A DNA stretch of 64,000 nucleotides from Leifsonia xyli (lineage in GTDB: Bacteria; Actinomycetota; Actinomycetes; Actinomycetales; Microbacteriaceae): NCBI GenBank assembly GCA_003243275.1, contig QFQR01000004.1, forward strand, positions 124,001 to 188,000, read 5' to 3'. Below the pieces are notes generated by a model. The model was not told where the DNA came from, ran no database searches, and saw only the letters and a list, made by a program, of their open reading frames with translations. The position numbers were made by a program, and so were the translations under genes. Below are positions 42,732 through 51,302 of this stretch, piece by piece (positions within the stretch are counted from its first letter, which is position 1; each line of letters opens with the position of its first letter).

Positions 42732-43714
42732 TCCTCGTCCTGGTGGGCGGCGTGCTCCGACTGCAGCACCTCGGCGGGGTCGAGGTAGATGTCCTCCAGG
42801 AAGCGCACGGTGGCCAGTTCGCGGAAGCCGAGGCGTTCCGGCAGCGGCCTCCCGCTGAACAGGTCGACGACGAGGGAGGGGATGTCGACCCCGGCGGCGA
42901 TCGTGAGCGGGAGCGCCCCGGGGAATCGGGGGTTCACCTCGAGCAGCGCGCCGCGTCCGGCGCGGTCGCGGCGCAGCTGCACGTTGGCGACCCCGACGAG
43001 TCCGATGGCGCGTGCGACCTCCGCCGCGGTCTCCTCGAGCTCCGGGTCGCGCAGGGTGCGCCCGGCGATCGAGACGCCGGAGTCGACGCGGGTGCGGGTG
43101 CGGGGCACCGCCGCGACGACGCGACCGGCGGCATCCGCGATCACGTCGACCGAGTACTCGTCACCGGGCAGCAGGTCTTGCACGATGAGGCCCTCGTCGC
43201 GCGGCAGCGCCTCGAGTGCGGCGCGGTCGGGCACGATCCGGATGCCGCGGCTGCCTGCACCGCTGCGCGGCTTCGCGAAGGCGGGGAACTCCCAGTCGAT
43301 CGCGAGCGCGTCGGGTCCGGCGAGCGCGGTGCGCGGCACGTTGACGGTCGGGGCGCAGCGTTCGGCGAGGGTGAGCTTGTCGAGGCAGGTGGCGAGGGTG
43401 TCGGCGCTCGGCGCGGCGAGCACGGCGGGGGCGAGCTCCTCGCGTCGCTCGGCGAGCGCGGCGAGTTCGACGTCGACGGTGGAGACGACGATGTCGATGC
43501 CGTCCTGCGCGACGAGGGAGGCGAGGCCGGGGATGAAGGCCTCCGAACGGCCGGGTTCGACCAGCCGTCGCTGCTCGGCGGGCACCAGGTAGAGCCCGGC
43601 CGCCCAGCCGTCCATGTCGGCGGCGAACACGGTGAGGTCGTCGCGGTGCAGGAGCGAGCGCACGACGGCGACGCCTGCCGCGCCACCGGCGCCCGTCACG
43701 AGTACGCGGGTCAC
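42728..43714 (-). CDS. ATP-grasp ligase (PylC/carbamoyl-phosphate-synthase-like)
   Basis: A 328-residue protein with an N-terminal Rossmann-like pre-ATP-grasp domain (TRVLVTGAGGAAGVAVVRSL) and an ATP-grasp domain (about 110-290) with FPAFAKPRSGAGSRGI, LIVQDLLPGDEYSVDVI and LLEVNPRFPGALPL. Such enzymes form amide or carbamoyl bonds from a carboxylate, ATP and an amine. The GTG start overlaps the fusion gene stop (GTGA). Confidence 0.88.
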   Translation of the reverse strand: MTRVLVTGAGGAAGVAVVRSLLHRDDLTVFAADMDGWAAGLYLVPAEQRRLVEPGRSEAFIPGLASLVAQDGIDIVVSTVDVELAALAERREELAPAVLAAPSADTLATCLDKLTLAERCAPTVNVPRTALAGPDALAIDWEFPAFAKPRSGAGSRGIRIVPDRAALEALPRDEGLIVQDLLPGDEYSVDVIADAAGRVVAAVPRTRTRVDSGVSIAGRTLRDPELEETAAEVARAIGLVGVANVQLRRDRAGRGALLEVNPRFPGALPLTIAAGVDIPSLVVDLFSGRPLPERLGFRELATVRFLEDIYLDPAEVLQSEHAAHQDEE

Positions 43715-44772
43715 CGCGCGTCCCGATCGCTGCGCTCGGCGACCCGATCGCGCACCGGGGTGGAGAGGTCGGCCGTCTCGCGCACGATCTCGAGCGGTTC
43801 GACGTTGCTGCCTCCGCCGAAGCGCGACCAGTAGCGCGCGGTCGCCGTGACGAAGTCGGGTGCCAGGTAGCTGCGCTGGTCGGCCTGCGAGCGGAAGCAC
43901 GCCAGCAGTTCGAGCTTGCGCTCGACGAATCCGTCGATCGCGACGAAACGGGTCGGGCGGAAGTCGACGGTCGCCGAGGGGCTCTGATAGCAGGCGACGG
44001 TGTCGATGGTGCGGGTGGCGACGACGGTGGCCTCGTGCACCGCGCGGTGGTCCTGATGGCGGTCGTGGTTGGTGTGGGTGTAGACCACGGTGGGGATCAC
44101 CTCGCGCACGACCTCCTCGATGAGTCGGACGGTGGGTCCGCCTCCGGGGATCTCGGTGTCGACGAGGTCCTTCAGGAACAGTCGCGCGCCGAGCAGCTCG
44201 GCGGAGGCGAGCGATTCATCCTGCCGGTCGTCGGCGTCGCCGCCGCGGGATCCGCGCGAGAGGGTGAGGATGGTGATCTCGTCGCCCGCCGCCCGGTGCG
44301 CGGCGAGGATGCCGCCGACCCCGATCTCCACGTCGTCCGGGTGGGCTCCCACCGCGAGCACGTACTGCTTCTGGCTGGCCGCCTCCCGCCGCGCGCGGCC
44401 TTCCTCGGAGAGCCGGGTGACGACCTCGACGAGGCGCGCGGAGTCGATCGGCTTCGTGAGGAACTCGTCGGCCTGCGCGCGCAGCGCCGAGACGGCGTAG
44501 TCGACGGAGACGTGGGCCGTCATGATGACGACCGGCATCCACGGGGTGTCGATGCGGATCGCGGTGAGCAGGTCGAGGCCCGAGAGCCCCGGCATCTGGA
44601 TGTCGGTGACGACCACGTCGGGCCGGAAGGCACCGACCGCGGTGAGTGCGCTGGGGCCGTCGGATGCGGTCTGCACGACGCAGCCCCCGCGGCGCTCGAG
44701 CACGGTCTTGACGAACATCGCGACGTCCGGGTCGTCGTCGACGACGAGTACCCGCCGGGACTCCTCAACCAT
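43711..44772 (-). CDS. Response-regulator receiver domain fused to PIG-L/LmbE deacetylase
   Basis: This 353-residue fusion has a receiver domain at 1-125 with D57 (VVTDIQMPG), T85 and K107 intact, and a PIG-L-type zinc N-deacetylase at 136-310 with VGAHPDDVEIGVGG (H144, D147) and a HQDH motif. PIG-L enzymes deacetylate GlcNAc-containing substrates. The fusion implies that phosphorylation, probably by the kinase of the same operon, controls deacetylation. It is the first gene of the seven-gene operon. Confidence 0.9.
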   Translation of the reverse strand: MVEESRRVLVVDDDPDVAMFVKTVLERRGGCVVQTASDGPSALTAVGAFRPDVVVTDIQMPGLSGLDLLTAIRIDTPWMPVVIMTAHVSVDYAVSALRAQADEFLTKPIDSARLVEVVTRLSEEGRARREAASQKQYVLAVGAHPDDVEIGVGGILAAHRAAGDEITILTLSRGSRGGDADDRQDESLASAELLGARLFLKDLVDTEIPGGGPTVRLIEEVVREVIPTVVYTHTNHDRHQDHRAVHEATVVATRTIDTVACYQSPSATVDFRPTRFVAIDGFVERKLELLACFRSQADQRSYLAPDFVTATARYWSRFGGGSNVEPLEIVRETADLSTPVRDRVAERSDRDAR

Positions 44773-44891
44773 CAGCTACCCCCTGGGATCTGAGCCTAAG
44801 CCCCGACCTGTCTGTCGACCAGGAAATCGCTCGGTGTCGTCTGGGCCGGCGGGGTGGTGCGCGCGCCGTCGAGCCGAGCTCGCCCGCGGTC

Positions 44892-45995
44892 TCAGGGCTT
44901 CGCGTAGAGCGCCCGCGCGAGCGCGTCGAGCACACGAGCCGAGCGCGGTCCGAAGCTCAACACCTCGCCGTCCGCCATGTCGACGAAACGGCGGTTCTGC
45001 CCGGCGGCGGTCAGCCCGACGGCGGGTTTCGCGGCGATGAGGCCGTCGACACCCCCCGCGGAGGCGAGTCCGTCGGTCATCACCAGGATCACATCCGGGT
45101 TCGCCTCGATGAGCGCCTCGTCGGTCATCGGCTTCATGCCTTCCCAGCCGAGCTCGCCCGCGACGTCCCGCGCCCCGAGCGCGAGGATGAGCCGGTCGGC
45201 CCCGGACTCGGAGCCGAACAGGTAGTAGATGCCGCTGCCACCGCGGAGGTAGAGGAACACCATCCGCAGCTTCTTCTCGGGGTCGGATGGCGCGACCTCG
45301 TCGATCTGCGCGCGCACCTCGGCGACGTCGGCTGTGATGCGCTCGGCGAGCAGCTCGCCGGTCTCCGGCACACCGAGCGCGGCCGCGGTGTCGCGTGCCA
45401 GCTGCGCGGCGCCCTCGAAGCTCGGCTCGTTGGCGAGGAAGACGACCGTCACCCCCGATTCGCGCAGCTGCTCGAGCACGTCGCGCGGGCCGATGCTGCC
45501 GTCGGTGAGGATCAGCGTGGGCTTCAGCGCGAGCACGCTCTCGGCGTTGATGGCGTGGGCACCCGAGGTGACGAGGGGCAGCTTCTCGGTGCCGGGGAAG
45601 GTGGTCGACATGTCGCGGCCGACGAGGGTGTCGCCGAGCCCGAGCCCCCACACGCTGGCGGCGAGCGAGCCGGCGAGGTCGAGCGCGAGCACGCGCGAGG
45701 TGTCGTTGACGACGACGTCTCGGTTGCCGTCGGGGTCGTGGGAGACGACGGATGCGGGCAGCGTCTGCGCGGGGTTCTCGGCGACCGGCTGCACGGCATC
45801 CGAGGCGACGACCGCGGTGCGCTCGCCCTCGGCGGTGCGCGGGTCGGGGTAGAGGTCGAGCTCGGTGAGCGGGCGGGTGTCGACGGGCGTGGTCGGGGTG
45901 GTCGCCGCGCCGCCGGGTTCGCCGGATGCCGCGCACCCCGCGAGCAGGGCGAGGGCTGCAACGGCGGCGAGGCTGGAACGGAGAACGCGGGTCAC
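44892..45995 (-). CDS. hmuT: Haem ABC transporter substrate-binding lipoprotein HmuT
   Basis: This 367-residue lipoprotein (lipobox LLAGC, C21) binds haem outside the cell. The two-lobe fold with NDTSRVLALDLAGSLA, VGRDMSTTFPGTEKLPLV and LKPTLILTDGSIGPRDVL matches actinobacterial HmuT. Its permease and ATPase are not adjacent but lie about 11 kb away at 57000-58822. A DtxR/IdeR-like box 21 bp upstream indicates iron repression. Confidence 0.88.
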   Translation of the reverse strand: MTRVLRSSLAAVAALALLAGCAASGEPGGAATTPTTPVDTRPLTELDLYPDPRTAEGERTAVVASDAVQPVAENPAQTLPASVVSHDPDGNRDVVVNDTSRVLALDLAGSLAASVWGLGLGDTLVGRDMSTTFPGTEKLPLVTSGAHAINAESVLALKPTLILTDGSIGPRDVLEQLRESGVTVVFLANEPSFEGAAQLARDTAAALGVPETGELLAERITADVAEVRAQIDEVAPSDPEKKLRMVFLYLRGGSGIYYLFGSESGADRLILALGARDVAGELGWEGMKPMTDEALIEANPDVILVMTDGLASAGGVDGLIAAKPAVGLTAAGQNRRFVDMADGEVLSFGPRSARVLDALARALYAKP

Positions 45996-46016
45996 CCACC
46001 CATCCTACCCGCGAAG

Positions 46017-46033
46017 TTAGGTGACCCTAAGCT
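46017..46033. promoter_or_regulatory. DtxR/IdeR-like iron box upstream of hmuT
   Basis: TTAGGTGACCCTAAGCT matches 14 of 17 positions of the DtxR/IdeR consensus TWAGGTTAGSCTAACCT. It is 21 bp from the hmuT start and shares CTAAGCT with the box at 55931. Confidence 0.78.
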
Positions 46034-46099
46034 GGGCTCCGGGCCCGGGCGGGGTCACGTCGCGCGCGCGGATTCGCTTCACGATTTCCCAGCGGGTGT

Positions 46100-46240
46100 G
46101 AGGCTGACATCCAGCCTCGCTCCTTAGCATGAATGCATTCCCGCGGCGGCGCTGTGGTGGTCGCCGCCGCGGGAGATTCCCCCGGAGCGTCGCAGCTCCG
46201 CGAGACGGCCCGCCGAGTTTCCCCTCCAGGCGGGCCGTTT
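46100..46240. other. Cluster of strong hairpins in the hmuT/ATP-grasp gap (possible structured RNA)
   Basis: Consecutive inverted repeats: GAGGCTG/CAGCCTC, CCCGCGGCGGCG/CGCCGCCGCGGG (46140-46151/46162-46173), GGAGC/GCTCC and ACGGCCCGCC/GGCGGGCCGT (46205-46214/46229-46238). The last is followed by TTTCCC. The 402-bp gap is the longest in the window and holds no supported gene. Strand and function are unknown. Confidence 0.5.
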
Positions 46241-46263
46241 CCCTGTGCGGGGTCGGGGCGGGG

Positions 46264-46358
46264 GTTTCGATACGCCGCTTCGCGGCTACTCAACCAGCGG
46301 GTGTCGGCCGCCGCGCGGCTCTCAACCCGCGGGTGTCGGCCGCCGCGCGTATCGAAAC
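46264..46358. mobile_element. MITE-like dispersed element, copy 1
   Basis: A 95-bp element bounded by perfect 10-bp inverted ends GTTTCGATAC/GTATCGAAAC. It contains CGCTTCGCGGCTACTCAACC and a duplicated GGGTGTCGGCCGCCGCGCG. It ends 64 bp before the ATP-grasp start. This kind of element is widespread in actinobacterial genomes. Confidence 0.75.
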
Positions 46359-46422
46359 CCGCGGCACGCGACCGCGGGATGGGCGAAACAACCGCGCAAC
46401 ATCGCGGGTCTAGGCTCCTGCC

Positions 46423-48159
46423 ATGGGCGAGCTGTTCGAGGGCTACGGCGCCGTGGCCACGCGCCGGACGGGCGCCCCGCCCTGGGATGAGATGTTCGCA
46501 TCCGGCGACACCGCCCGCGGCGCGTACCGCGAGATCCACGCGGCACTCGCCCGGATGACGCAGGAGGAACTGCGCGGTCGCACCGAGTCGCTCGCCAGCT
46601 CCTACCTCGCGCAGGGCGTCACCTTCGACTTCGCCGGCGAGGAGCGCCCCTTCCCGCTCGACGCCGTTCCGCGGGTCATCGAGCAGCGCGAGTGGCTGAG
46701 CGTCGAGGCGGGCGTGAGGCAGCGGGTCAAGGCGCTCGAAGCCTTCCTCTCGGATGTCTACGGCACGCAGCGCGCGGTGCTCGACGGCGTCATCCCGGCC
46801 GGGCTCATCAGCTCATCCAGCCACTTCCACCGCGAGGCCTACGGCATCGAGCCGGCCAACGGGGTGCGCATCCAGGTCTCCGGCATCGACCTCATCCGCG
46901 ACGAGCAGGGTGCCTGGCGGGTGCTCGAAGACAACGTGCGGGTGCCGTCGGGCGTCAGCTACGTGATCTCCAACCGGCGCGTGATGGCGCAGACCCTGCC
47001 CGAGCTGTTCGTCTCGATGCGGGTGCGACCGGTGGGCGACTACCCGCAGCGGCTGCTGGGGGCGCTGCGCGCATCCGCTCCCGAGGGCGTCGACGACCCG
47101 ACCGTCGTCGTGCTGACCCCCGGTGTCTACAACTCCGCCTACTTCGAGCACACCCTGCTCGCGCGGCTGATGGGCGTCGAACTCGTCGAGGGGCGCGACC
47201 TCTACTGCTCGGGCGGACGCGTCTTCATGCGCACCACCGCCGGGCCGACCCGCGTCGACGTGATCTACCGCCGCGTCGACGACGAGTTCCTCGACCCGTT
47301 GCAGTTCCGCGCCGACTCGATGCTCGGCTCGCCCGGCCTCATGCTCGCCGCGCGCCTCGGCAACGTCACGATCGCCAACGCGGTCGGCAACGGGGTCGCC
47401 GACGACAAGTTGGTCTACACCTACCTGCCCGACCTCATCCGCTACTACCTCTCCGAGGAGCCGATCCTGCCGAACGTGCAGACCTGGCGCCTGGAGGAGC
47501 CGGGCGCGCTCGAGGAGGTGCTCGACCGGCTCGACGAACTCGTCGTGAAACCGGTCGACGGGTCGGGCGGCAAGGGGCTCGTGGTGGGACCGGATGCCTC
47601 GCGCGATGAGCTCGACGAGTTGCGGATGCGGTTGCGCCGCGACCCGCGCGGCTGGATCGCACAGCCCGTCGTGCAGCTCTCCACCATCCCGACCCTCGTC
47701 GACGACGGGCTGCGACCCCGGCACGCCGACCTGCGCCCGTTCGCCGTCAACGACGGGTCGGACATCTGGGTGCTGCCCGGCGGACTCACCCGCGTCGCGC
47801 TCCCCGAGGGGCAGCTCGTCGTCAACTCCTCGCAGGGCGGCGGCTCGAAGGACACCTGGGTGGTGGGGCACGAGCCGCTCGTCTCGCACGACCACAACAT
47901 CCAGGGGCTCGTCGCGGAGCAGGCGGCGGTGACCAGCTCGATCCCGATCATCACCGAGCCGCACCTGCAGGACCACAACCCGCAGGATGCGCCCCGGCAA
48001 GACCAGCAGCAACAGCAGCAGCAGGGGCGCGCGAGGGCTGGTTTCGATACGCCGCTTCGCGGCTACTCAACCGGCGAGAGTGGTGGCGCGGCGGGGTCGG
48101 GTTCCCGCTGGTCGAGTGCCGCGGCGCAGCCGCGGTGTATCGAGACCGAGGGATGCTGA
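46423..48159 (+). CDS. Circularly permuted type 2 ATP-grasp protein
   Basis: This 578-residue protein of the DUF404/DUF407 group has the conserved GVRIQVSGIDLIRD, LEDNVRVPSGVSYV, YRRVDDEFLDP, LVVKPVDGSGGKGLV and VNSSQGGGSKDTWV segments. Such ligases occur with alpha-E and transglutaminase proteins in an uncharacterised peptide-synthesis or modification system. A Gln-rich stretch (about 525-534) is followed by residues 540-575 (GFDTPLRGYSTG...), which are encoded by a dispersed repeat. The native C-terminus has thus been replaced or extended. The stop overlaps the next start (TGATG). Confidence 0.92.
   Translation: MGELFEGYGAVATRRTGAPPWDEMFASGDTARGAYREIHAALARMTQEELRGRTESLASSYLAQGVTFDFAGEERPFPLDAVPRVIEQREWLSVEAGVRQRVKALEAFLSDVYGTQRAVLDGVIPAGLISSSSHFHREAYGIEPANGVRIQVSGIDLIRDEQGAWRVLEDNVRVPSGVSYVISNRRVMAQTLPELFVSMRVRPVGDYPQRLLGALRASAPEGVDDPTVVVLTPGVYNSAYFEHTLLARLMGVELVEGRDLYCSGGRVFMRTTAGPTRVDVIYRRVDDEFLDPLQFRADSMLGSPGLMLAARLGNVTIANAVGNGVADDKLVYTYLPDLIRYYLSEEPILPNVQTWRLEEPGALEEVLDRLDELVVKPVDGSGGKGLVVGPDASRDELDELRMRLRRDPRGWIAQPVVQLSTIPTLVDDGLRPRHADLRPFAVNDGSDIWVLPGGLTRVALPEGQLVVNSSQGGGSKDTWVVGHEPLVSHDHNIQGLVAEQAAVTSSIPIITEPHLQDHNPQDAPRQDQQQQQQQGRARAGFDTPLRGYSTGESGGAAGSGSRWSSAAAQPRCIETEGC
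48040..48147. mobile_element. MITE-like dispersed element, copy 2, inside the ATP-grasp coding end
   Basis: A 108-bp element with 11-bp ends GGTTTCGATAC/GTATCGAGACC (one mismatch). The left 36 bp are nearly identical to the left part of copy 1. It lies in frame at the 3' end of the ATP-grasp gene, 11 bp before the alpha-E start. Confidence 0.85.
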
Positions 48160-49088
48160 TGCTCTCGAGAATCGCAGAATCGCTGTTCTGGATCGGTCGC
48201 TACATCGAACGCAGCGACGGCACCGCGCGCATCCTCGACGTGCACCTGCAACTGCTGCTCGAAGACCCCTGGATCGAGGAGAACCTCGCCTGCCGCTCGC
48301 TGCTGTCGGTGATGGGCGTCGAGGTGGCCGACGACGCGGAGGTCGAACGCGCCGACGTGCTCGCCCTGCTCGCCGTCGACCGCAACCAGCCGGCATCCAT
48401 CGCCTACTCGCTCGCCGCCGCCCGCGAGAACGCCCGCCGCGCCCGCGAGGTGGTCTCGACCGAGCTGTGGGAGGTGCTCAACACCACCCGAGCCCGGATG
48501 CCGCGCAAGGTCGCCGGCGACAAGGTGCACGAGTTCTTCGGCTGGGTTCGCGAGCGTGCCGCGCTCGCCGTCGGCATCATCGAGTCCGCCACGAGCCGTG
48601 ACGAGGCGTACCGCTTCTTCACGCTCGGGCGCTCCATCGAACGCGCCGACATGACCGCGCGGCTGCTCGCCACCCGCTCGCTCACCGAGGCATCCGGCCC
48701 CAGCTGGACCACCATCCTGCGCTCGGTCGGCGCCTACGAGGCCTACCTGCGCACCTACCGCGGCGTGCCGAGCGCCCGGAACGCCGCCGAGTTCCTGCTG
48801 CTGGACCGGCTGTTCCCGCGCAGCATCCTGTTCTCGGTGACCCGCGCCGAGCAGTGCCTGCGCGAGATCGAGCCGCAACGCGACCGGGTGGGCGTCTCCG
48901 ATCAGGCGCTGCGGCTGCTCGGCCAGATCCGCTCCGAGCTCGAATACCGCCCGATCGCCGACATCCTCGACGACCTCCCCCGCCACATGGACAACGTGCA
49001 ACTCGCCACGAGCGCCGCATCCGAGGCGATCCGACAGCGCTACTTCCCGACGAACGCGGCACCCAGCTGGGCGGGGGAGTCCACGTGA
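48159..49088 (+). CDS. Alpha-E domain protein
   Basis: This 309-residue all-helical protein begins MLSRIAESLFWIGRYIERSD, the DUF403/alpha-E signature. It is the standard partner of circularly permuted ATP-grasp proteins. ATG 48159 is preferred over 48153 because GAGGG then lies at a proper distance. Its role in the system is not known; a scaffold or second catalytic subunit has been suggested for the family. Confidence 0.9.
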   Translation: MLSRIAESLFWIGRYIERSDGTARILDVHLQLLLEDPWIEENLACRSLLSVMGVEVADDAEVERADVLALLAVDRNQPASIAYSLAAARENARRAREVVSTELWEVLNTTRARMPRKVAGDKVHEFFGWVRERAALAVGIIESATSRDEAYRFFTLGRSIERADMTARLLATRSLTEASGPSWTTILRSVGAYEAYLRTYRGVPSARNAAEFLLLDRLFPRSILFSVTRAEQCLREIEPQRDRVGVSDQALRLLGQIRSELEYRPIADILDDLPRHMDNVQLATSAASEAIRQRYFPTNAAPSWAGEST

Positions 49089-49930
49089 ACCGCCTCCGCA
49101 TCCGGCACAGCACCGGCTTCCACTACCAGGGGGCGGCGACCGCGTCCTACAACGAGGCGCGGATGCTGCCCGTCACGGGCGACGGGCAGCTCGTGCTCTA
49201 CTCGAACCTCGAGATCTCCCCGATCTCGAGCACCCACAGCTACGTCGACTACTGGGGCACCCGGGTCTCGAGCTTCGAGATCCTGAACCCGCACGACGAG
49301 CTCTCGCTCACGGCGACGAGCCTCGTGGAGGTGCGGGCGCGGGATGCCGTGGAGCGCGCCTTCGACTGGGCCGAGCTGGCCGCCGAAACCGCCCGCGCCA
49401 CCGAATACGTGGAGCAGCTCACCCAGACGCCCCGCACCCGGCCGCCCGAGGAGGTGGTCGAGCTGGCGCGCGCGATCGTCGCCGAGCACGACGACCCGTG
49501 CGAGGCCGCGCGCGCGGTGTGCACGGCGATCGGCGAGCGCATCGAGTACATGCCGGGGGTCACGGGCGTGCACACCACCGCGCTCGAGGCGTGGGAGCAC
49601 CGCAAGGGCGTCTGCCAGGACATCACCCACCTCGCCATCGGGGCGCTGCGCTCGGCGGGGATCGCGGCACGCTACGTCTCCGGTTACCTGCATCCGCGTC
49701 CGGATGCGGAGCTCGGCGTCACGGTCGCGGGCGAGTCGCACGCGTGGGTCGAGTGGTACTGCGGACAGTGGCACGGCTTCGACCCGACCAACCTCATCGA
49801 GATCGGCGACCGCCACGTGATCGTGGGTCGCGGGCGCGACTACAACGACGTCGCACCGCTGCGCGGCGTCTACGCGGGGCCGTCGTCGTCGAAGCTCTTC
49901 GTGACGGTGGAGATCACCCGCGAGGCGTAG
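49085..49930 (+). CDS. Transglutaminase-like cysteine protease-fold protein
   Basis: This 281-residue protein has an N-terminal beta domain (RIRHSTGFHYQGAATASYNE) and a transglutaminase core with catalytic Cys in HRKGVCQDITHLAI, His in ESHAWVEWY and Asp in GFDPTNL. GTG start overlaps the alpha-E stop (GTGA). It probably cleaves or crosslinks the product of the neighbouring ATP-grasp ligase. Confidence 0.92.
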   Translation: MNRLRIRHSTGFHYQGAATASYNEARMLPVTGDGQLVLYSNLEISPISSTHSYVDYWGTRVSSFEILNPHDELSLTATSLVEVRARDAVERAFDWAELAAETARATEYVEQLTQTPRTRPPEEVVELARAIVAEHDDPCEAARAVCTAIGERIEYMPGVTGVHTTALEAWEHRKGVCQDITHLAIGALRSAGIAARYVSGYLHPRPDAELGVTVAGESHAWVEWYCGQWHGFDPTNLIEIGDRHVIVGRGRDYNDVAPLRGVYAGPSSSKLFVTVEITREA

Positions 49931-49942
49931 GCTCAAGCGGCC

Positions 49943-51301
49943 ATGACCTCGCCCGACGCGCCCGATCCGACCGAGTCGATCGAGCTGCCGAAGCGGCGGC
50001 GCTTCGTCGACCTCAGCCCGCTGCGCGAGCATCCGGCGTTCGCCCGGCTGTTCATCGGCACCTCGGTCTCGGGCATCGGATACTGGGTCACCACGGTCGC
50101 GGTCGGCCTGTTCGTCTTCGACCTCACGGGCGACACCTTCGCGGTCGCCCTCGTCGGAGGCATCGCGCTGCTGCCGATGATCGCCGCCGGGCTCTGGGGC
50201 GGCATGCTCGCCGACGCCTTCGACCGGCGGCGGGTGCTGCTGCTGTCGAGCGTCGTCGCGTGGGCCGCGATCCTCGGCATCGTCGTGCTCGCGGCGGTCG
50301 ACGGCGCGGTCGGAGGCCGTCCGCCGGTGTGGCCGCTCTATGTGCTGACGACCCTCAACGCGGTCGCCGCCACCATCTCGAGCGCCACCCGCAGCTCGGT
50401 GACCCCGCGCATCGTGCCGGAAGACATGGTGGCGCGGGCGAACGCTCTCAACGGCATCGCCTTCGGGCTGCAACTCACCATCGGCCCGGCGCTCGCGGGG
50501 GTGCTCGTGGCGACGATCGGGTTCCCGCTCACCTTCGCGGTGGATGCGGTGCTCTTCACCGCCGGGTTCCTCGGCGTGCTGGGTCTGCCGAAGCTGCCTC
50601 CGCTCAGCGACACGACCAAGCCCGGGTGGGAGTCGCTCAAGGACGGCATCCGGTTCCTGAAGACGGCCCCCAACATCCGCATGAGCTTCCTCGTCGACAT
50701 CGTCGCCATGAGCCTCGGGCGCCCCTACGTGCTGCTGCCGGCGATCGGCGCGACCGTGCTCGGCGGGGGAGCGGTGACGGTGGGGGTGCTGACCGCGGCG
50801 ACCGCGATCGGCACCTTCCTCACGGGCCTGTTCAGCGGCCCGGTCGCGCACGTGCACCGCTACGGTGTCGCGATCGGGCGGGCGATCATGCTGTTCGGGG
50901 CGTTCACGGCGCTCTTCGGGGTGGTGATCGCGGTCGCGGCCACCGGATGGTTCGGCCCGGTCGGCGAGGAATGGGACCAGGTGAACCTGCCGCTCCTGCT
51001 GCTCGCGGCGCTCGCGCTCGTGGGAACCGGCGCATCCGACGAGGTGAGCGCGATCTTCCGCTCGACGATGCTGCTGACCGCGGCACCGGACGAGATGCGC
51101 GGGCGACTGCAGGGCATCTTCATCGTCGTCGTGACGGGCGGTCCGCGCGTCGGCGACATGATCGCCGGCTCGCTCGCCGTCGCGACAGCCCTGTGGCTCC
51201 CGCCGGTCGCGGGAGGTCTCGCGATCGTCGCCATCATCGCCGTGCTGCTGCGAGTGCAGTCGACCTTCCGCCACTACGACGCGCGCGATCCGCGTCCGTA
51301 G
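49943..51301 (+). CDS. Major facilitator transporter, enterobactin-exporter-like
   Basis: This 452-residue, 12-helix MFS protein has the loop GGMLADAFDRRRVLLLSS between helices 2 and 3 and NALNGIAFGLQLTIGPALAGVL. It belongs to the EntS/DHA3-like family of exporters of drugs or siderophores. It starts 12 bp after the transglutaminase gene and may share its transcript; no functional link is evident. Confidence 0.85.
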   Translation: MTSPDAPDPTESIELPKRRRFVDLSPLREHPAFARLFIGTSVSGIGYWVTTVAVGLFVFDLTGDTFAVALVGGIALLPMIAAGLWGGMLADAFDRRRVLLLSSVVAWAAILGIVVLAAVDGAVGGRPPVWPLYVLTTLNAVAATISSATRSSVTPRIVPEDMVARANALNGIAFGLQLTIGPALAGVLVATIGFPLTFAVDAVLFTAGFLGVLGLPKLPPLSDTTKPGWESLKDGIRFLKTAPNIRMSFLVDIVAMSLGRPYVLLPAIGATVLGGGAVTVGVLTAATAIGTFLTGLFSGPVAHVHRYGVAIGRAIMLFGAFTALFGVVIAVAATGWFGPVGEEWDQVNLPLLLLAALALVGTGASDEVSAIFRSTMLLTAAPDEMRGRLQGIFIVVVTGGPRVGDMIAGSLAVATALWLPPVAGGLAIVAIIAVLLRVQSTFRHYDARDPRP

Positions 51302-51302
51302 T

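Noticed and set aside
44773..44891. A gene between the seven-gene operon and hmuT
   Set aside because: No frame with a ribosome site or sensible composition; it is probably the operon promoter, though no clear -35/-10 pair was found.
46100..46240. Assignment of the hairpin cluster to 6C RNA, a cobalamin riboswitch or a TPP riboswitch
   Set aside because: The diagnostic conserved bases of these families were not found; only the inverted repeats are clear.
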